A stretch of DNA of 64,000 bases from Bosea sp. OAE506 (GTDB taxonomy: Bacteria > Pseudomonadota > Alphaproteobacteria > Rhizobiales > Beijerinckiaceae), in NCBI RefSeq assembly GCF_040546595.1, contig NZ_JBEPOB010000001.1:1551001-1615000 (forward strand), read 5' to 3'. Position 1 is the stretch's first letter. Each line of letters begins with the position of its first letter. Made by a program: the position numbers and the translations under genes. The notes under the pieces are model-generated. The model worked only from the letters and a program-made list of their open reading frames with translations. It did no database searches and was not told where the DNA came from. Below are positions 62,708 through 64,000 of the stretch, piece after piece.

Positions 62708-62721
62708 ACTAATATACTAGT
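62708..62721. promoter_or_regulatory. Quasi-palindromic operator between uxaC and the GntR gene
   Basis: ACTAATATACTAGT matches its reverse complement at 12 of 14 bases and lies in an AT-rich island within GC-rich DNA; ATATACTA is also tandemly duplicated (62705-62720). Likely the binding site of the divergent FadR-type regulator. Confidence 0.5.
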
Positions 62722-62820
62722 TTGTCGCGAGGGGCCGTGCTATCTGCGAAACGAGGCGGACGGAGCGGCCTGCCGTCCCGGCCGAGACGACGGGGATGCG
62801 GGGCGCAGCGAGGCAGGGCG

Positions 62821-63555
62821 ATGGCGCAGATCACCATCCGGAGCGAGGACGGCCCGCGGCGCGAGCGGCGGCGGCAGCCTCTCGGCGGCGTGCCGGCCGG
62901 ACGGTCGACGGCCGCGTCGCTGGTGCAGGACGAGCTTCGCCGCGCCATCCTGGCCATGGAGGTGGTGCCCGGATCCGCCCTGGTCGAAAAGGAGCTCACG
63001 GCCCGCTTCGGCACCAGCCGGACTCCCGTGCGCGAGGCGCTGATCCGGCTCAAGGAGGAGGGGCTGGTCGAGATCTTCCCGCAGGCCGGCACCTTCGTGG
63101 CGCGGATCCCGACCGAGGCGATCCCCGAGGCGGTCTTCATCCGGCAGGCGCTCGAATGTGCGACGGTCGATCTCGTGGCGCGCATCGCGACGCCGGAGGC
63201 CATCGGCCGGCTCGACGCCACGATCGCGCGCCAGCACGAGGCCTTCGAGGCGGGCGAGCAAGAGAGCTTCCACATCGCCGACGAGGATTTCCACGAGGCC
63301 CTGGCGATGGTCGCCGGCTATCCAGGCATCTGGAAGATCGCCCATGCCGCCAAGAGCCAGATCGACCGCTGCCGGCGCATGACGCTTCCGGTGCCGGGCC
63401 GCATGGCGATGGTGATCCGCGAGCATCTCTCGATCGTCGATGCGGTGCGCCGCCATGACGGGCCTGCCGCGATGGCGGCCATGCGCAAGCATCTGGGGAC
63501 GCTGCTGCCGGACCTCGTGCATCTGAAGGCGGAGCACCCCGATTATTTCGCCTGA
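62821..63555 (+). CDS. FadR-subfamily GntR regulator of the uronate cluster
   Basis: 244 aa from ATG 62821. Winged helix (~28-95): SLVQDELRRAILAMEVVPGS, LTARFGTSRTPVREALIRLK and QAGTFVARI. The C-terminal FCD domain holds the metal-binding Asp/His set (DEDFHEALAMVAG, HLSIVDAVRRHD). Divergent from uxaC, so it probably represses the uxaC-to-uxuB unit and responds to a uronate or intermediate, as UxuR/ExuR do. Confidence 0.88.
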   Translation: MAQITIRSEDGPRRERRRQPLGGVPAGRSTAASLVQDELRRAILAMEVVPGSALVEKELTARFGTSRTPVREALIRLKEEGLVEIFPQAGTFVARIPTEAIPEAVFIRQALECATVDLVARIATPEAIGRLDATIARQHEAFEAGEQESFHIADEDFHEALAMVAGYPGIWKIAHAAKSQIDRCRRMTLPVPGRMAMVIREHLSIVDAVRRHDGPAAMAAMRKHLGTLLPDLVHLKAEHPDYFA

Positions 63556-63658
63556 TCCGGGTTTCGGCGCGGCGCTTGCTTGGGGCAGGATGTGGTGAGG
63601 GATCGGGGCGGAAGGCCGCGAGAACCCTGCCGCCGCCCTGCCGACCGGAGCCTGCGCC

Positions 63659-64000
63659 ATGCCGAACCCCGCCGATCTCAGCGCCGTCGAATTGCTCGAC
63701 GCCTACCGCGCCCGGAGCCTCTCGCCCGTCGAGGTGGTCGATGCGGTGATCGAGCGCATCGAGCAGTGGGAGCCGCGGATCAAGGCGCTCTATGCCTATG
63801 ATCCCGAAGCGGCCCGTGTGGCGGCGAAAGCTTCCGAGGCGCGCTGGATGAGGGGGGAGGCGCTGCCGCTCGACGGCGTGCCCGGCACGATCAAAGAGAA
63901 CATCGCCACCAAGGGCACGCCGATGCCGGTCGGTACCGCCGCGCGCGATCTGTCGCCCATGCCGGAGGACGCGCCGGTTGCGGCGCGGCTGGCCGAGGCC
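63659..64000 (+). CDS. Amidase-family enzyme, N-terminal part (cut by window edge)
   Basis: The first 114 codons only; GGAG lies nine bases before the ATG. The start PADLSAVELLDAYRARSLSP and the catalytic-lysine segment LPLDGVPGTIKENIATKGTP mark an amidase-signature (AS) enzyme, a Ser-Ser-Lys hydrolase of amides such as acetamide or urethane-like compounds. The Gly/Ser-rich signature lies outside the window, so substrate and integrity cannot be judged. Confidence 0.85.
   Translation, partial: MPNPADLSAVELLDAYRARSLSPVEVVDAVIERIEQWEPRIKALYAYDPEAARVAAKASEARWMRGEALPLDGVPGTIKENIATKGTPMPVGTAARDLSPMPEDAPVAARLAEA

Noticed and set aside
1..64000. tRNA, rRNA, CRISPR arrays, integrase or att sites
   Set aside because: Looked for cloverleaf-like, regularly spaced or phage-type signals and saw none that hold up by eye.

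Overview
The window is GC-rich chromosomal DNA of an alphaproteobacterium, most likely from the Hyphomicrobiales (Rhizobiales); Bosea-like is my best guess from gene content, not a proof. Supporting signs are the conserved proB-proA-nadD-rsfS-rlmH-envC run, a class I lysyl-tRNA synthetase, a DUF6481 protein beside rpsU, and full phn, TTT and TRAP transport clusters. I see no tRNA, rRNA, CRISPR array, insertion sequence or prophage. No gene-free stretch exceeds 300 bp.

Layout: (1) 1-4941, minus strand: housekeeping run from proB down to the start of an EnvC-like protein cut by the left edge. (2) 5044-6812, plus: cspA, rpsU and two small charged Ala-rich proteins. (3) 7058-9907, plus: ECF sigma factor, membrane anti-sigma factor, secreted subtilase. 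(4) 9896-13832: NTF2-like protein, glycosyltransferase plus methyltransferase, globin-coupled chemoreceptor. (5) 13960-27128: a complete phosphonate locus. phnGHIJK-(83-aa ORF)-phnLM, a DUF1045 2H phosphoesterase and a hexapeptide transferase run on the minus strand; phnF is divergent; phnCDEE lies upstream behind a Pho box. phnN and phnP are absent. (6) 27270-32212: TetR regulator with an RND efflux adaptor and permease. (7) 32338-41410: pbpC plus alpha-2-macroglobulin, divergent from a periplasmic trypsin-fold protein whose catalytic residues all appear lost. (8) 41508-49934: TTT transporter tctCBA, an enoyl-CoA isomerase-like gene, fadJ-type enzyme, thiolase, DUF808. (9) 49938-54704: nitroreductase, lysK, M20 amidohydrolase, solute-binding protein. 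(10) 54863-63555: uronate cluster uxaC-kduI-kduD-kdgF-dctPQM-uxuB with a divergent FadR-type regulator; an amidase is cut by the right edge.

Three things stand out. First, seven copies of one palindromic repeat (75-105 bp, paired hairpins whose outer ends read GTCAT...ATGAC) are scattered through the window; one lies in frame inside phnI, adding 31 residues, and one encodes the probable N-terminus of pbpC. Second, an 83-codon ORF sits between phnK and phnL with 4-nt ATGA overlaps at both ends, as expected of a real, translationally coupled and apparently undescribed small protein. Third, an alpha-2-macroglobulin is paired head to head with a trypsin-like pseudoprotease.

Two genes (DUF1045 and the RND permease) each carry one extra G in a four-G run that breaks the frame; these may be true mutations or sequencing errors. 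All lengths, motifs and overlaps were read by eye; family names come from recognition, not from searches.
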